Of a stretch of DNA of 64,000 nucleotides, positions 19,635-29,507 are shown one piece after another. Origin of the DNA: Hephaestia mangrovi (GTDB lineage: Bacteria > Pseudomonadota > Alphaproteobacteria > Sphingomonadales > Sphingomonadaceae); contig NZ_JAINVU010000007.1 in assembly GCF_019880555.1 (NCBI RefSeq), positions 91,157 to 155,156 of the forward strand, given 5' to 3'. The translations under genes and the position numbers were made by a program. Under the pieces are notes generated by a model, which was given only the letters and a program-made list of their open reading frames with translations, ran no database searches and was not told the origin of the DNA. Position 1 is the first letter of the stretch, and the number at the start of each line of letters is the position of its first letter.

Positions 19635-22357
19635 GCCTCGTCCTCGCCGTTGATCGTGCGCGCCAGATAGGTCGTGCGCGGCTTTGTGCCCAAATCCTCG
19701 AGCAGGCCATAGTGGCGCGGATCGGCCTTCTTGGCGCTGACGATGCTGTCTTCGTCGGCGATGCTGCCGAAGGTGATTGCCTGCGTGGGGCAGGCGGCCT
19801 GGCATGCCGTCACCACCTCGCCGACGGGTGTGTGGTTGGCGTCGGCGTCATGTTCGGCGGCGCTGATCCGCTGGATGCAATAGGTGCATTTCTCCATCAC
19901 GCCGCGTCCGCGCACCGTGACATCCGGGTTGCGCTGCGCGGTGATCGAGGCGTCGTCGGCGTCGCCCCATACCGAGCGCTCCGAATAGTCGAAGAAGTTG
20001 AAGCGGCGGACCTTGTAGGGGCAGTTCGCCTGGCAGGTCCGCGTGCCGATGCAGCGGTTGTAGACCTGCAGGTTGAGCCCTTCGGAATTGTGCACCGACG
20101 CCTCGACGGGGCACACCGGCTCGCACGGCGCCTTCTCGCACTGCATGCAGGGCACCGGCTGAAAGCCGCTCGCATCCTTTTCCTCGACATCGTAGCGGTC
20201 GACGCGCAGCCAGTGCATGTCGCGGCCCATCGCCATCTCGTCCGGGCCGATCACCGGGACGTTGTTCTCCGCCTGACAGGCAACGACGCAGGCGTTGCAG
20301 CCGATGCAGACGTCGGTGTCGATCACCATCGCCCATTGCGGCGCGGCGGCGCCTTTCGCCGGCGGGTTGGGCAGCAGCGAAGGCTCGGGCTTTGGCTTCG
20401 GCATCGCCTCGCCGGGGGCGAGGATAGGGAAGATCTTGGCGAGATCGCCATCGAGCACGAACTGCTTCTCGGTGCTGATCGTGGGGCGCCGTTCTCCGGT
20501 CGCGGTGATCGCGATGTCGCCAGCTTTAGCAAGCGCCCAGGCGTTGGCGCCGACGCCGTCGGCGACTGCGCCGCTCCGGCTGCGGCCGTAGCCGGTCAGG
20601 ACCGTGACGACGCCCTTTGCTTGCCCGGCGGTGATGCGAACCGGCAGGCGAATGCTACGGCCGCCGGCGTGGAGGTCAACGATGTCGCCGTCCTTGAGCC
20701 CGAGCGCGGCCATGTCGGCACCGTTGAGCCGCGCGCTCGATCCCCACACCTCCTTGGTGATCGGATCCGGGCATTCCTGCGCCCAGGCGTTGCTCGCGCG
20801 CCGGCCGTCCCATAAAGTCGGCGAGGGACGCAGTTCGAGTTCAAGGCCGCGGACAGGGGCGACGGTCGGCAGCGCGAGGCCGGCGGCGGGCATCGACCGC
20901 GGGGTGCCGGCGCTGTCTGGCACCACGGCCGAGGCGACGGCGGCCGACCATGCCTTGCCGTCGAGCGTGGCCCAGGTCTGGCGCACGCGGCGATGGCTGT
21001 CGGCGTCGGCCGCGGGATCGGCGAGCAGCGCCAGCACGTCGCTTGCCGCACGCGTGTCGTAGAAGCGGTCGACCAGCGGCTGGGCGATCGTCGCGGTGCC
21101 GTCGGGCGCGCGCCAGTCGTTCCATTCCTCCAGCGGATGGCTGAGCGGCAGAATCCAGTCGGCCGCCTGGCTGGTTTCGGTCGGCAGCATGCTGGCGGCG
21201 ATCGTCATCGGCGTCCGCTTGATCGCGCCGGCGAAGTCGAGCTCGGCTGGCGCGGCATAGACCGGGTTGGAGTCGAGCACGACCAATGTGTCGATCTCCC
21301 CGGCATGGAGCGCCGCGCTGAGCTGGGTTAGGCCCTGGCCCATCGGCGCGTCGCCGCCGATCGGGGCAGCCCAGTCGATCGGCGCCGCAAGCCGGGCGTT
21401 GGCCCAGGCCGCGAAGGCATGCATGGCCGGCGGTTGCCGCGGCCCGACCAGGATCATCGCCCGGCCCCGCGCGACGAGTAGGTCGCGTGCTGCATGGGTG
21501 GCGAAGTCGTCCAGCGGGGGCGTCAGTCGTCCCGTAATGCCCTCGCCGCCGAGCAGCGTCGCCAGCCGATGACAGAGCCTGGCGAGGTCCGCCGATGTCG
21601 CCGGCGTGCGCCGGTCGGCCATCGTGCCCGTGTTGGTGAGCGAGGGCTCGGCGACGTAGAGCCGCGGCGGCGGCCCCGCGCGGCGGCGCGTCGCCCAAGC
21701 GCGCGCCAAAGCCACCTGGTCGGGGCCGGGGCCCAGCGGGTCCGCCCCAATCGCGACGACCACGTCGGCAGCCTCGAACCGTGGCCGTGCCAGCATCCGC
21801 TTGCCCGTCGCCTGTTCGGCCCCTGCTAGCGCATTGTCGTCGTTGATCGGCTCCCACGCCACATAGCGGAAGCCTGGATAGCGTGCGCGCAACGCCTCGA
21901 TCATCGCCAGCATGGTCGGCGAGGTGACGCGCCCGGTCAGCAACGCCAGCCGGTTCGATTGCGGCGGCCGGGCGTGGATGGCGCCGGCCGCCGATTGCCA
22001 ATCCGCGACACCAGGTGGGCCGGTTACAGTCTGCAATCGCTGAGGGTCGTAGAGATCGAGCAATGCTGTTTCGGTGAACAGATCGGTCGCGCCGAGGCTC
22101 GCCGGGTGCCCGGCCAACCCTTCGAGCTTGATCGGCCGGCCGTCTGTGACGAGGCCGGTGACGCCGCGGCCGTAGCCGGCAAAGGGAACCGCCGTCGCAT
22201 AGCGGACGATCGAGCCGGGCAGGGCGTTCTCGGGCTGATTCACATAAGGGTAGATCTTGGCATTGGGCGCCTTGCACCCCGCGACGGAAGCCGCCGCGCC
22301 GGCCGCGATCATGCGCAGGATCGCGCGACGGTCAAGGGTCGCGCTCACCGATGACAT
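19631..22357 (-). CDS. actB: Alternative complex III, fused molybdopterin-like and iron-sulfur subunit ActB
   Basis: This 908-aa periplasm-facing protein has a twin-arginine plus lipobox-like leader (DRRAILRMIAAGAAASVAGC). A B1 domain of the molybdopterin oxidoreductase fold (about 40-650) appears to have lost the cofactor, with no N-terminal Fe-S cysteine motif. A B2 ferredoxin-like domain carries four cysteine groups: CIGCNACVVACQ, CMQCEKAPCEPVC, CIGTRTCQANC and CTYCIQR with CQAACPTQA. The third group lacks one cysteine (Thr in its place), which fits three [4Fe-4S] and one [3Fe-4S] cluster as in Rhodothermus. The gene overlaps actA by 13 bp. Confidence 0.95.
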
Positions 22358-23007
22358 GTCGAACAATCCGTCAGGTGGCGGCCGTGATGCGCGATTGCCG
22401 CCATCGTCTGTCGCGCGAAGGCGCGGTCCGACGCGGTGCGGTCGACATAGGGCGCGCCCTCGAACTCGCGCGCGGGCGAGACGATCCTGTCTTCTGGATC
22501 CTTGTGGCACGCCACGCACCAGCCCATGCTGAGCGGCGCCGCCTGCCGCATCAGCGGCATTCGCTTCACGTCACCATGGCATGCCGCACACGGCACCCCG
22601 TTGTTCACATGGGCGTGATGATCGAAATAAACGTAATCGGGCAGCCGGTTGACCCGGTTCCACACCAGCGGCTTGCCGCTGACCAGGCTTTCGCGCACCG
22701 GCGCCAGCATGTCGGCATCGGTGTAGAGCTGCGAGTGGCAGGTCATGCAGGTGTGCGTCGGCGGCACCACCGCATCGGCCTGCGTCTCGACGCCGGTGTG
22801 GCAATAGCGGCAATCGATGCCGAGCTCGCCGGCATGATGCTTGTGGCTGAAGGGAACAACCTGGTCGACGAACCGGCCCTGCCCGGTGACGAAGCCGGAC
22901 CGGGCGACCGTCGCGCCGATCAGGAAGATCAGGACTGGAGACAGTATGAGCCCCGCCAGCGTTGCGCGCGCTAGCGTGTTCGACGCAGGCGAAAATAGCT
23001 GACTCAA
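22345..23007 (-). CDS. actA: Alternative complex III, pentaheme cytochrome c ActA
   Basis: This 220-aa first gene of the operon has one N-terminal membrane helix (ATLAGLILSPVLIFLIGATVA) and five heme c sites: CRYCH, CMTCH, CAACH, CVACH and CSTCH. The pattern VPFSHKHHAGELGIDCRYCH is typical of ActA. It accepts electrons from the ActB clusters. The start is a TTG at 23007 preceded by a strong AGAGGGGGG ribosome site; no upstream ATG fits. Expression probably starts in the 300-bp gap shared with copA. Confidence 0.95.
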   Translation of the reverse strand: MSQLFSPASNTLARATLAGLILSPVLIFLIGATVARSGFVTGQGRFVDQVVPFSHKHHAGELGIDCRYCHTGVETQADAVVPPTHTCMTCHSQLYTDADMLAPVRESLVSGKPLVWNRVNRLPDYVYFDHHAHVNNGVPCAACHGDVKRMPLMRQAAPLSMGWCVACHKDPEDRIVSPAREFEGAPYVDRTASDRAFARQTMAAIAHHGRHLTDCSTCHR

Positions 23008-23240
23008 TGCCCCCCTCTCTTAAGTTGCCGACGCCGCTTTTCCCTTGGGTACCCGAGCAAAGAAACGAGACGGTCTTCAGCTTGTTCCGAAGAAGTTGGC
23101 GACGTGGCTGGGTTCGCCGCCTGCGAGGGGGCGACGACCAGCACGGTCGGCGAATCGCCCGCCAGGCCAGCTCAGACGGTCAAGCCGGCGCCATCAGTCA
23201 CCAGCATCGCAGTGACGAGGCCGAGCGAGGTATGTATGGA

Positions 23241-23270
23241 TTGCTTTGAAATACCCCATAGGGGTATATA
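23241..23270 (+). promoter_or_regulatory. copA promoter with CsoR-like copper operator
   Basis: A perfect palindrome ATACCCC-ATA-GGGGTAT lies at 23251-23267. This is the G-tract plus AT-flank form bound by CsoR/RcnR-family metal regulators. It sits between a -35-like TTGCTT (23241-23246) and a -10-like TATATA (23265-23270), so a bound repressor would block the promoter of copA. No csoR-like gene is in the window. The remainder of the 301-bp gap (23008-23308) holds no gene and must also contain the act operon promoter, which I could not place. Confidence 0.7.
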
Positions 23271-23308
23271 ACTGGTTCACCTCCAGAACCTTCGGAAACG
23301 GATGAGCC

Positions 23309-25138
23309 ATGCGATTCGATAGACGCGACGTACTGGGCGGGATGGCACTTGCCGGATCGGCCTTGGCATTCCCCGCATGGGCGCGCGGCAAGGATTTGAA
23401 CGGCAACGCGGTTCGCGCCGGCTTCGACCAGGTGAGCGGGACATCGATCGACCTTATTGTTGTACGCGGTCAGCGGACGGTGCAGGGCCGTGCGGGCCAC
23501 GCCGTCGCGGTAAACGGCAGCGTGCCGGGGCCGCTCGTGCGGCTGCAGGAAGGCACGACAGCGCGCCTCAACATCAGGAACACGCTCGACACCGAAACCT
23601 CGATCCACTGGCACGGGTTGCTCGTGCCGTTCCAAATGGACGGCGTGCCGGGAGTGAGCTTTCCCGGTATTCCAGCCGGCGGCAGTTTCACGGCGACCTT
23701 CCCGGTGCGACAATCGGGAACCTATTGGTGGCACAGCCATACTGGCTTGCAGGAACAGGCAGGCCATTACGGCCCGATCGTTATTGATCCGGCGGGCGCC
23801 GATCCGGTTCGGGCAGATCGCGACTATGTGTTGCTGCTGAGCGAATTCTCGCCGCTTTCACCACACGAGATCTTCGAGAAGCTCAAAAAAGGCGAGGGCT
23901 ATTTCAACTATCAGCAGACGAGCTGGACCGACGATTATCCCCTCACCAGTGAGCAGCGCCGCCATTGGGCCAGGATGCGGATGATGGCGACCGATATCCT
24001 CGATGTGACGGGATCGACCTATACCTATCTCGTCAATGGGCATGGGCCTGAGGAGGGAATGGAATTCGCCTTCAATCCCGGCGAGCGGGTGCGGCTGAGG
24101 ATCATCAACGGCTCGGCGATGACCTTTTTCAACGTCCGTATCCCGGGCTTGCCGATGACGGTGGTCTCCGCCGACGGGCAGAATGTGCGGCCGATCGAAA
24201 CGGATGAGTTCCAGATCGGCGTCGCCGAAACCTATGACGTGGTAATCGAGCCGGGAAGCGCCGACGCCTATTCGATCGTCGCGGAGGCAATGGACCGGTC
24301 GGGGATGGCCTTGGCGACCTTGGCTTCGCGTCGCGGCGCGCGTGCGCCGGTGCCGCCGCTACGCGATCCGCCGGTGCTCACCATGACGGACATGGGCATG
24401 GGCAAGATGGCCATGGGCAAGATGGCCACGGATGGTGATACCGGGATGGCCAAGCCGAACCACGACGGCACACACCATGGCGCCACGGGTCATGGGGCCA
24501 TGGACCCGGGCGCGATGGGCCACGCCGCCATGGGCATGAGCGGCGGCTCCGATAGTGCGATGGACATGGGCGGCATGTCGATGCGCGACACTTCGAGGCT
24601 TCCCGATACCGTCAAGGTCGGCCCCGGTATCGATATGGTTTCGAGGCACCCGATCGACCGGATGGGCGATCCCGGCCTCGGCCTTGATCACGTCGATCAC
24701 CGCGTGCTGAATTACAAGCAGCTCGCCGCGCTCGAGCCGAACCTGGACACGCGCGCGCCGTCGCGTCTCATGGAAATTCATCTTACGGGCAACATGGATC
24801 GCTATATGTGGTCGTTCGACGGGACGAAATTCTCCGCCGTCAGCGATGTCCCGATCCACTTTGCCAATGATGAGCGCGTTCGTGTCAAGCTCGTCAACGA
24901 TACGATGATGGCGCATCCTATCCATCTGCACGGGCATTTCTTCGAACTGGTCAACGGTGCCGACACCGATCATCAGCCGCGCAAACATACTGTGATCGTG
25001 CAGCCGGGCGGCAGCGCTCAGTTCGATCTGACCGCCAACGCTTACGGCGACTGGGCTTTTCACTGCCATCTGCTCTATCATATGCACGCCGGGATGTTTC
25101 AAATCGTCTCGGTCGCGGCACCGCGGAATGCGGTATGA
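23309..25138 (+). CDS. copA: Periplasmic multicopper oxidase CopA, copper resistance
   Basis: This 609-aa Tat-exported oxidase probably detoxifies Cu(I) by oxidation and binds copper. The leader is twin-arginine (MRFDRRDVLGGMALAGSALA). Cupredoxin motifs are seen in order: SIHWHG and YWWHSHTG in the N-terminal domain, and HPIHLHGHFF and AFHCHLLYHMHAGMF at the C-terminus, giving all type 1, 2 and 3 copper ligands. Between domains 2 and 3 (about residues 355-425) is a Met/His/Gly-rich stretch with repeated MGKMA, MGH and MDMGG units, typical of CopA/PcoA copper binding. copB follows with an ATGA overlap. Confidence 0.96.
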   Translation: MRFDRRDVLGGMALAGSALAFPAWARGKDLNGNAVRAGFDQVSGTSIDLIVVRGQRTVQGRAGHAVAVNGSVPGPLVRLQEGTTARLNIRNTLDTETSIHWHGLLVPFQMDGVPGVSFPGIPAGGSFTATFPVRQSGTYWWHSHTGLQEQAGHYGPIVIDPAGADPVRADRDYVLLLSEFSPLSPHEIFEKLKKGEGYFNYQQTSWTDDYPLTSEQRRHWARMRMMATDILDVTGSTYTYLVNGHGPEEGMEFAFNPGERVRLRIINGSAMTFFNVRIPGLPMTVVSADGQNVRPIETDEFQIGVAETYDVVIEPGSADAYSIVAEAMDRSGMALATLASRRGARAPVPPLRDPPVLTMTDMGMGKMAMGKMATDGDTGMAKPNHDGTHHGATGHGAMDPGAMGHAAMGMSGGSDSAMDMGGMSMRDTSRLPDTVKVGPGIDMVSRHPIDRMGDPGLGLDHVDHRVLNYKQLAALEPNLDTRAPSRLMEIHLTGNMDRYMWSFDGTKFSAVSDVPIHFANDERVRVKLVNDTMMAHPIHLHGHFFELVNGADTDHQPRKHTVIVQPGGSAQFDLTANAYGDWAFHCHLLYHMHAGMFQIVSVAAPRNAV

Positions 25139-26022
25139 AGATGCTGATCGTCCTCGCCGCGGTCGTCGCTGCCAGCCCCGCGCTTGCACAGCAGGCCGGC
25201 TCCGGCGTTGCGATGCCGAAGGGTCCTGCGAAGCCCGAACCGATGTCGATGCAGCACATGGACATGGGCGACGGCTCCGCTCAGCCGACGACAACGCCAG
25301 ACACGGCTACAGATCCGGCGCGCGCGGCCGATGCCGTCTGGGGTGCCGACGCGATGCGCGCCTCGCGCGAAGAATTGCGTGAAGGAATGGGCGGCCAGAC
25401 ACTCGGCAAGGTGATGATCGACCGACTCGAATATCAGGCGCACGATGGCCGTGACGGCTATGCCTGGGAAGGGCAGGTCTGGTATGGCGGCGACATCGAC
25501 AAGCTGTGGATCAAGAGCGAGGGTGAAGGCACGTTTGGTGGCAAGGCCGAACAGGCGGAGGTGCAGGTATTATGGAGCCATGCGGTGGGCCCCTGGTTCG
25601 ACGTGCAAACCGGCATACGCCACGATTTCGTCGGCCCGGATCGTACCCATGCTGTAGTCGGCGTCCAGGGTCTCCTGCCCTATGAATTTGAAGCAAATGC
25701 TGCAATCTTCCTTTCTGACAAGGGCGATCTGACGGCTCGCGTCGAAGGTGACGTTGACCAACGCATTACCCAGCGCCTGATCCTGCAACCGCGCGCCGAA
25801 CTGAACCTGTCGGCGCAGGATATTCGCGAACTCGGTGTGGGCGCCGGGCTCGACAAGGCCGAGATCGGCCTGCGATTGCGGTACGAATTTGCGCGCGAAT
25901 TTGCGCCTTATATCGGCATCTCGCATGGATGGCGTGGGGCAGAGAGCGCGGATTATGCCAGAGCGCGCCGCGACGATGTGGCGACCACCAACTTCGTTGT
26001 CGGACTGCGTGCCTGGTTCTGA
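25135..26022 (+). CDS. copB: Copper resistance outer-membrane protein CopB
   Basis: This 295-aa protein has a signal peptide (LIVLAAVVAASPALA). A short Met/His-containing linker (PMSMQHMDMGDG) is followed by the CopB beta-barrel domain with MIDRLEYQAHDGRDGYAWEG, GIRHDFVG and the terminal aromatic motif VVGLRAWF. It acts in the outer membrane to bind or exclude copper with CopA. The Met-rich linker is shorter than in Pseudomonas CopB. Translation is coupled to copA by an ATGA overlap. Confidence 0.94.
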   Translation: MKMLIVLAAVVAASPALAQQAGSGVAMPKGPAKPEPMSMQHMDMGDGSAQPTTTPDTATDPARAADAVWGADAMRASREELREGMGGQTLGKVMIDRLEYQAHDGRDGYAWEGQVWYGGDIDKLWIKSEGEGTFGGKAEQAEVQVLWSHAVGPWFDVQTGIRHDFVGPDRTHAVVGVQGLLPYEFEANAAIFLSDKGDLTARVEGDVDQRITQRLILQPRAELNLSAQDIRELGVGAGLDKAEIGLRLRYEFAREFAPYIGISHGWRGAESADYARARRDDVATTNFVVGLRAWF

Positions 26023-26093
26023 CGCACCCGGGAAAGCTACGTAAAGACGATCGCTTCGCTCGCCGCCTAGATTCAGGCGCGAGGAGAAGTACG

Positions 26094-26378
26094 ATGCAAA
26101 AGCTGATCTACGCGTTCGCCGTGGCGGCCGTTGGCGTGTTTAGCGCCGCACCCGCGCCGGTGCTTGCCGGGCAGGATACCTCTGCTGCGCCCGTGCAGAT
26201 GCACCCTATGCCAATGCACTCCACAGAAGGCCAGATGAGCAATGGCGCGATGATGCAGCAGCGGGGGATGTCCGGCGACATGATGCAGCATTGCCAGGAG
26301 ATGCAGCAGCAAATGGCCGATCTGCGCAAGCAGATGGATGAGCTGCGCTCTGAGGTGCGCCACAATCATCCCAAGTAG
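26094..26378 (+). CDS. Small secreted Met/His-rich protein downstream of copAB
   Basis: This 94-aa protein has a signal peptide (LIYAFAVAAVGVFSAAPAPVLA). The mature part has repeated Met, His and Gln (MHPMPMHS, MMQQRGMSGDMMQHCQEM) and a helical C-terminus QQMADLRKQMDELRSEVRHNH. I recognise no named family; the composition suggests periplasmic copper binding. The start at 26094 has a good GAGGAGAAG site. It lies 71 bp after copB and probably belongs to the same transcript. Confidence 0.8.
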   Translation: MQKLIYAFAVAAVGVFSAAPAPVLAGQDTSAAPVQMHPMPMHSTEGQMSNGAMMQQRGMSGDMMQHCQEMQQQMADLRKQMDELRSEVRHNHPK

Positions 26379-26459
26379 GAGATTGCGGCCGCCGCTCGGC
26401 AAATGGCTCGGCTTTGCTCATCGGCAGGCTGACCGAAACGATGCAGGTGTAAGGCCGGG

Positions 26460-29400
26460 TCACCGCTCCCTGATATTGGCGACCAAATTTCCGAGCGTGA
26501 TTATCATCGCCGGCAGGAACAGGAGTACAAGCGGTACGGCTGCCGTGAGCCCGAAGATGATCGCCGTGGCGAGGGGGCGTTGCAGGCCTGCGCCGCGGCT
26601 GATGCCGAGAGCGAGCGGGGCGAGCGTGAGGATCGCGATCAGCGCCGACATCAGGATGGGCCGAAGCCGTTTGGCGCCGGCTTCGCGTAGCTGGGCGAGG
26701 TCGAGGGGGTGCGATCTATCGATCTCGGCGAGGAAGAAGATCACCAGCTCGGTGACCATGCCGACCACCATCGTCAGCCCCATCAGCGCTGAGATGTCGA
26801 GCTCGATGCCGGTGATCCACAGGCCGAGCAGCACGGCGGCCGCCGACAGCAGCACGGTGACGATCGCCGAGAGGGTCCAGGCCAGGCGTTCGTAGAGGGA
26901 CGTCAGCAGCAGCGCCGAGAGCAGCAATGCGGCGGCGAACACCATCGACAGGTCGGCGAAGCTCTGCTGCTGCTGCTGGTAGAGGCCGCCATATTCGACG
27001 CGGATCGACGACGGCAGGTGGAGGCCCGCGATCGTCGCCCGCACCGCCTTCATGCCGGAGCCGAGGTCACGGCCCTCGAGCCGCGCGGTCACATCGATGA
27101 ACGGCGCGAGATCCTCGCGGGTGAGCTGCTTCTGGCCGGCCTCGATCGACACCTGCGCGACCTGCGACACGCGCACGCCGTGGCCGTCGGGCGCGACCAG
27201 CACCAGCTGGCCGAGCTGCTCGGCGCGGCTGCGCAGGTCGGCAGGCGCCCGGACGCGGACGGTGACCAGCTGCTCGCCGATCCGCACCTGGGTGGCGGGC
27301 GTGCCGCCGATCATCGTCTCGAGCTGGCTGGCGACGCTGTCGGGATCGAGGCCCTGCTGCGCGGCGCGCGCGGGATCGACCTTGATGGCGATGGCGTCGC
27401 CGGCGACCCGCAGGCCGTCGACCACCTCGACCACGCCTTGCACCTTGCCGATCGCGTCGCCGACCCGTTTGGCGGCCTGTTCGAGCTGGGCGTCGTCGTC
27501 GCCGAACAGCTTGACCTCGATCGGTTCGGGCACCGCGGTCAGGTCGCCGATCAGGTCCTCCATCAGCTGCGCGGTCTCGATGTCGATGCCGGGCACCTTC
27601 GCCTGGATGCGCTGGCGGATATCGGCCATCACCGCGTCGATCGGCCGGCGACTGCCGCCCTTCAGGCGGATGAAGTAATCGCCCTCGTCGGCTTCGGTCA
27701 GGCCGCCGCCGAGCTGCAGCCCGGTGCGCCGCGAATAGCTCGCGACCTCGGGGGTCGCCATGATCACCTGCTCGATCTGTTTGAGGATGCGGTCGGTGTC
27801 GCTGAGCGCCGCGCCGGGCTGCGCGGTGTAGTCGAGGATGAACCCGCCTTCGTCCATCGCCGGCATGAACCCCGACGGCACGTGATGCCACGCGGCATAG
27901 CCGAGCACCGCCAGCCCGGCGGCGAGCAACGCCGCGAACAGCCCGGGCCGCGCCATCGAGCGCTCGAACGCGCGATGGTAGCCGTTGCCGATCCGCCCCA
28001 TGAACCCGCCGGCGCGCTCCGCCGCCTCGGCGTCCTTCTCGCGCAGCCAGTGCGCCGAGACGAGCGGGATGATGAACCGCGCATAGAGCAGCGACAGGCC
28101 CAGCGCTGCGACCATGGTCAGCGCCAGCGCCTTGAAGAAGCCGCCGGTGACCCCGCTGATGAACGCCAGCGGCAGGAACACGATGATCGTCGCCGAGGTC
28201 GAGCCGAACAACGGCTTGCCCATCTCGCGCGCGGCGCCGAGCAGGCCGCGCACGCCGGTGGCGGTGCCTTCCTGCATCCGGCGCATGATGTGTTCGAGCA
28301 TCACTACGGCGTCGTCGACGACGAGGCCAACCGCGGCGGCCATGCCGCCCAGCGTCATCATGTTGAAGCTCATGCCGAGCGCGCGCAGGATCAGGCAGGT
28401 GCCGGCAAGCACCGCCGGCAGCATCAGCCCGGTGATCACCATCAACCGGCCCGAACGCAGGAACAGGAACAGCACCAGCCCGGCGAGCAGGGCGCCGAGC
28501 AGGATCGCGTCGCGCACCGCGTTGGCGGCGCCGGTGACCAGCTCGGACTGGTCGTAGAACGGCGTCACCGTGACGCTGGGCGGCAGGCCGAGGCTGGCGA
28601 GCTTGGCGTTGACGTCGTGCGCGATGCGCACGGTGTCACCGCTCAGCGACTGACGGATGTTGACCAGCACCGCGCGCCGGCCGTTCGAGGTGACCGCGGT
28701 GAAGTGTGGCTCGACCGAGGGCTTGATCGTGGCGACCTGGCCCAATGTGACCACCCCGGCGCCGCTGCCGGTCGCCGCCTTGACCGGGGTTGCGGCGAGA
28801 TCGGCCATCGAGGCGATGCGGTTCTGGGCCAGCACCAGGTAGAGCCGGTGCTTGTCCTCGATCCGGCCGAGCCCGCGCACGACATTGGCCTTGCCGAGGG
28901 TGGCGGCGATATCGTCGACGCTGACGCCAAGCGCCTGGGCGCGCGCGGGATCGACATCGACCGCGAACTCGCGCGGCGCGCCGCCGAGCACGTCAACCGC
29001 GGCGACGCCCTTCACCGCGATCAATGCGGGGCGGATCTTGAGGTCGGCGATCTGGCGCAGCGCCTCCTGATCGAGCGAGTTGGAGGTGAGCGCGATGCCG
29101 AGGATCGGGAAGATCGTCGGGTCCGATCGCCGCACGTCGAACCGCGTGCCGGCGGGCAAATCGGGCAGCGTCGTCGCCAGCGCGCCCTGGGTCGCCAGCG
29201 TCGCGGCGACCATGTCCTGCCCCCAGTTGAAGTTGAGATCGATCTCCGCCGAGCCGCGGCTGGTGGTCGAGCGGATCTTGGTGACGCCGGGCACGCCGCG
29301 CAGCGCCAGCTCGATCGGCCGGGTGATCTGCGCAGTCATCTGCGCCGCGTCGCGCTCGCCGGCGTCGATCGACACGACGACGCGCGGGTAATCGATATGC

Positions 29401-29507
29401 GGGAACAGGCTGACCGGCATCTTCAGCGCCGCGACCAGCCCGCCCAACGTCAGCAGGATCGCGGCGAGCCACAGGGCGCGCGCATGATCGGCGAGCGAGC
29501 GCTTCAT
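26460..29507 (-). CDS. RND efflux pump, inner-membrane permease subunit
   Basis: This 1015-aa proton-driven exporter has two halves of six helices each with large periplasmic loops. TM4 carries GLVVDDAVVMLEHIMRRM with the two aspartates of the proton relay. Other typical parts are the N-terminal MPVSLFPHIDYPRVVVSI and the second-half ALMGLTMVVGMVTELVIFF. The TM4 motif is nearer to multidrug-type (VDD) than to the heavy-metal CusA/CzcA type, so the substrate cannot be read from sequence despite the nearby copper genes. It is the last gene of a five-gene operon; its start overlaps the adaptor stop. Confidence 0.93.
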   Translation of the reverse strand: MKRSLADHARALWLAAILLTLGGLVAALKMPVSLFPHIDYPRVVVSIDAGERDAAQMTAQITRPIELALRGVPGVTKIRSTTSRGSAEIDLNFNWGQDMVAATLATQGALATTLPDLPAGTRFDVRRSDPTIFPILGIALTSNSLDQEALRQIADLKIRPALIAVKGVAAVDVLGGAPREFAVDVDPARAQALGVSVDDIAATLGKANVVRGLGRIEDKHRLYLVLAQNRIASMADLAATPVKAATGSGAGVVTLGQVATIKPSVEPHFTAVTSNGRRAVLVNIRQSLSGDTVRIAHDVNAKLASLGLPPSVTVTPFYDQSELVTGAANAVRDAILLGALLAGLVLFLFLRSGRLMVITGLMLPAVLAGTCLILRALGMSFNMMTLGGMAAAVGLVVDDAVVMLEHIMRRMQEGTATGVRGLLGAAREMGKPLFGSTSATIIVFLPLAFISGVTGGFFKALALTMVAALGLSLLYARFIIPLVSAHWLREKDAEAAERAGGFMGRIGNGYHRAFERSMARPGLFAALLAAGLAVLGYAAWHHVPSGFMPAMDEGGFILDYTAQPGAALSDTDRILKQIEQVIMATPEVASYSRRTGLQLGGGLTEADEGDYFIRLKGGSRRPIDAVMADIRQRIQAKVPGIDIETAQLMEDLIGDLTAVPEPIEVKLFGDDDAQLEQAAKRVGDAIGKVQGVVEVVDGLRVAGDAIAIKVDPARAAQQGLDPDSVASQLETMIGGTPATQVRIGEQLVTVRVRAPADLRSRAEQLGQLVLVAPDGHGVRVSQVAQVSIEAGQKQLTREDLAPFIDVTARLEGRDLGSGMKAVRATIAGLHLPSSIRVEYGGLYQQQQQSFADLSMVFAAALLLSALLLTSLYERLAWTLSAIVTVLLSAAAVLLGLWITGIELDISALMGLTMVVGMVTELVIFFLAEIDRSHPLDLAQLREAGAKRLRPILMSALIAILTLAPLALGISRGAGLQRPLATAIIFGLTAAVPLVLLFLPAMIITLGNLVANIRER

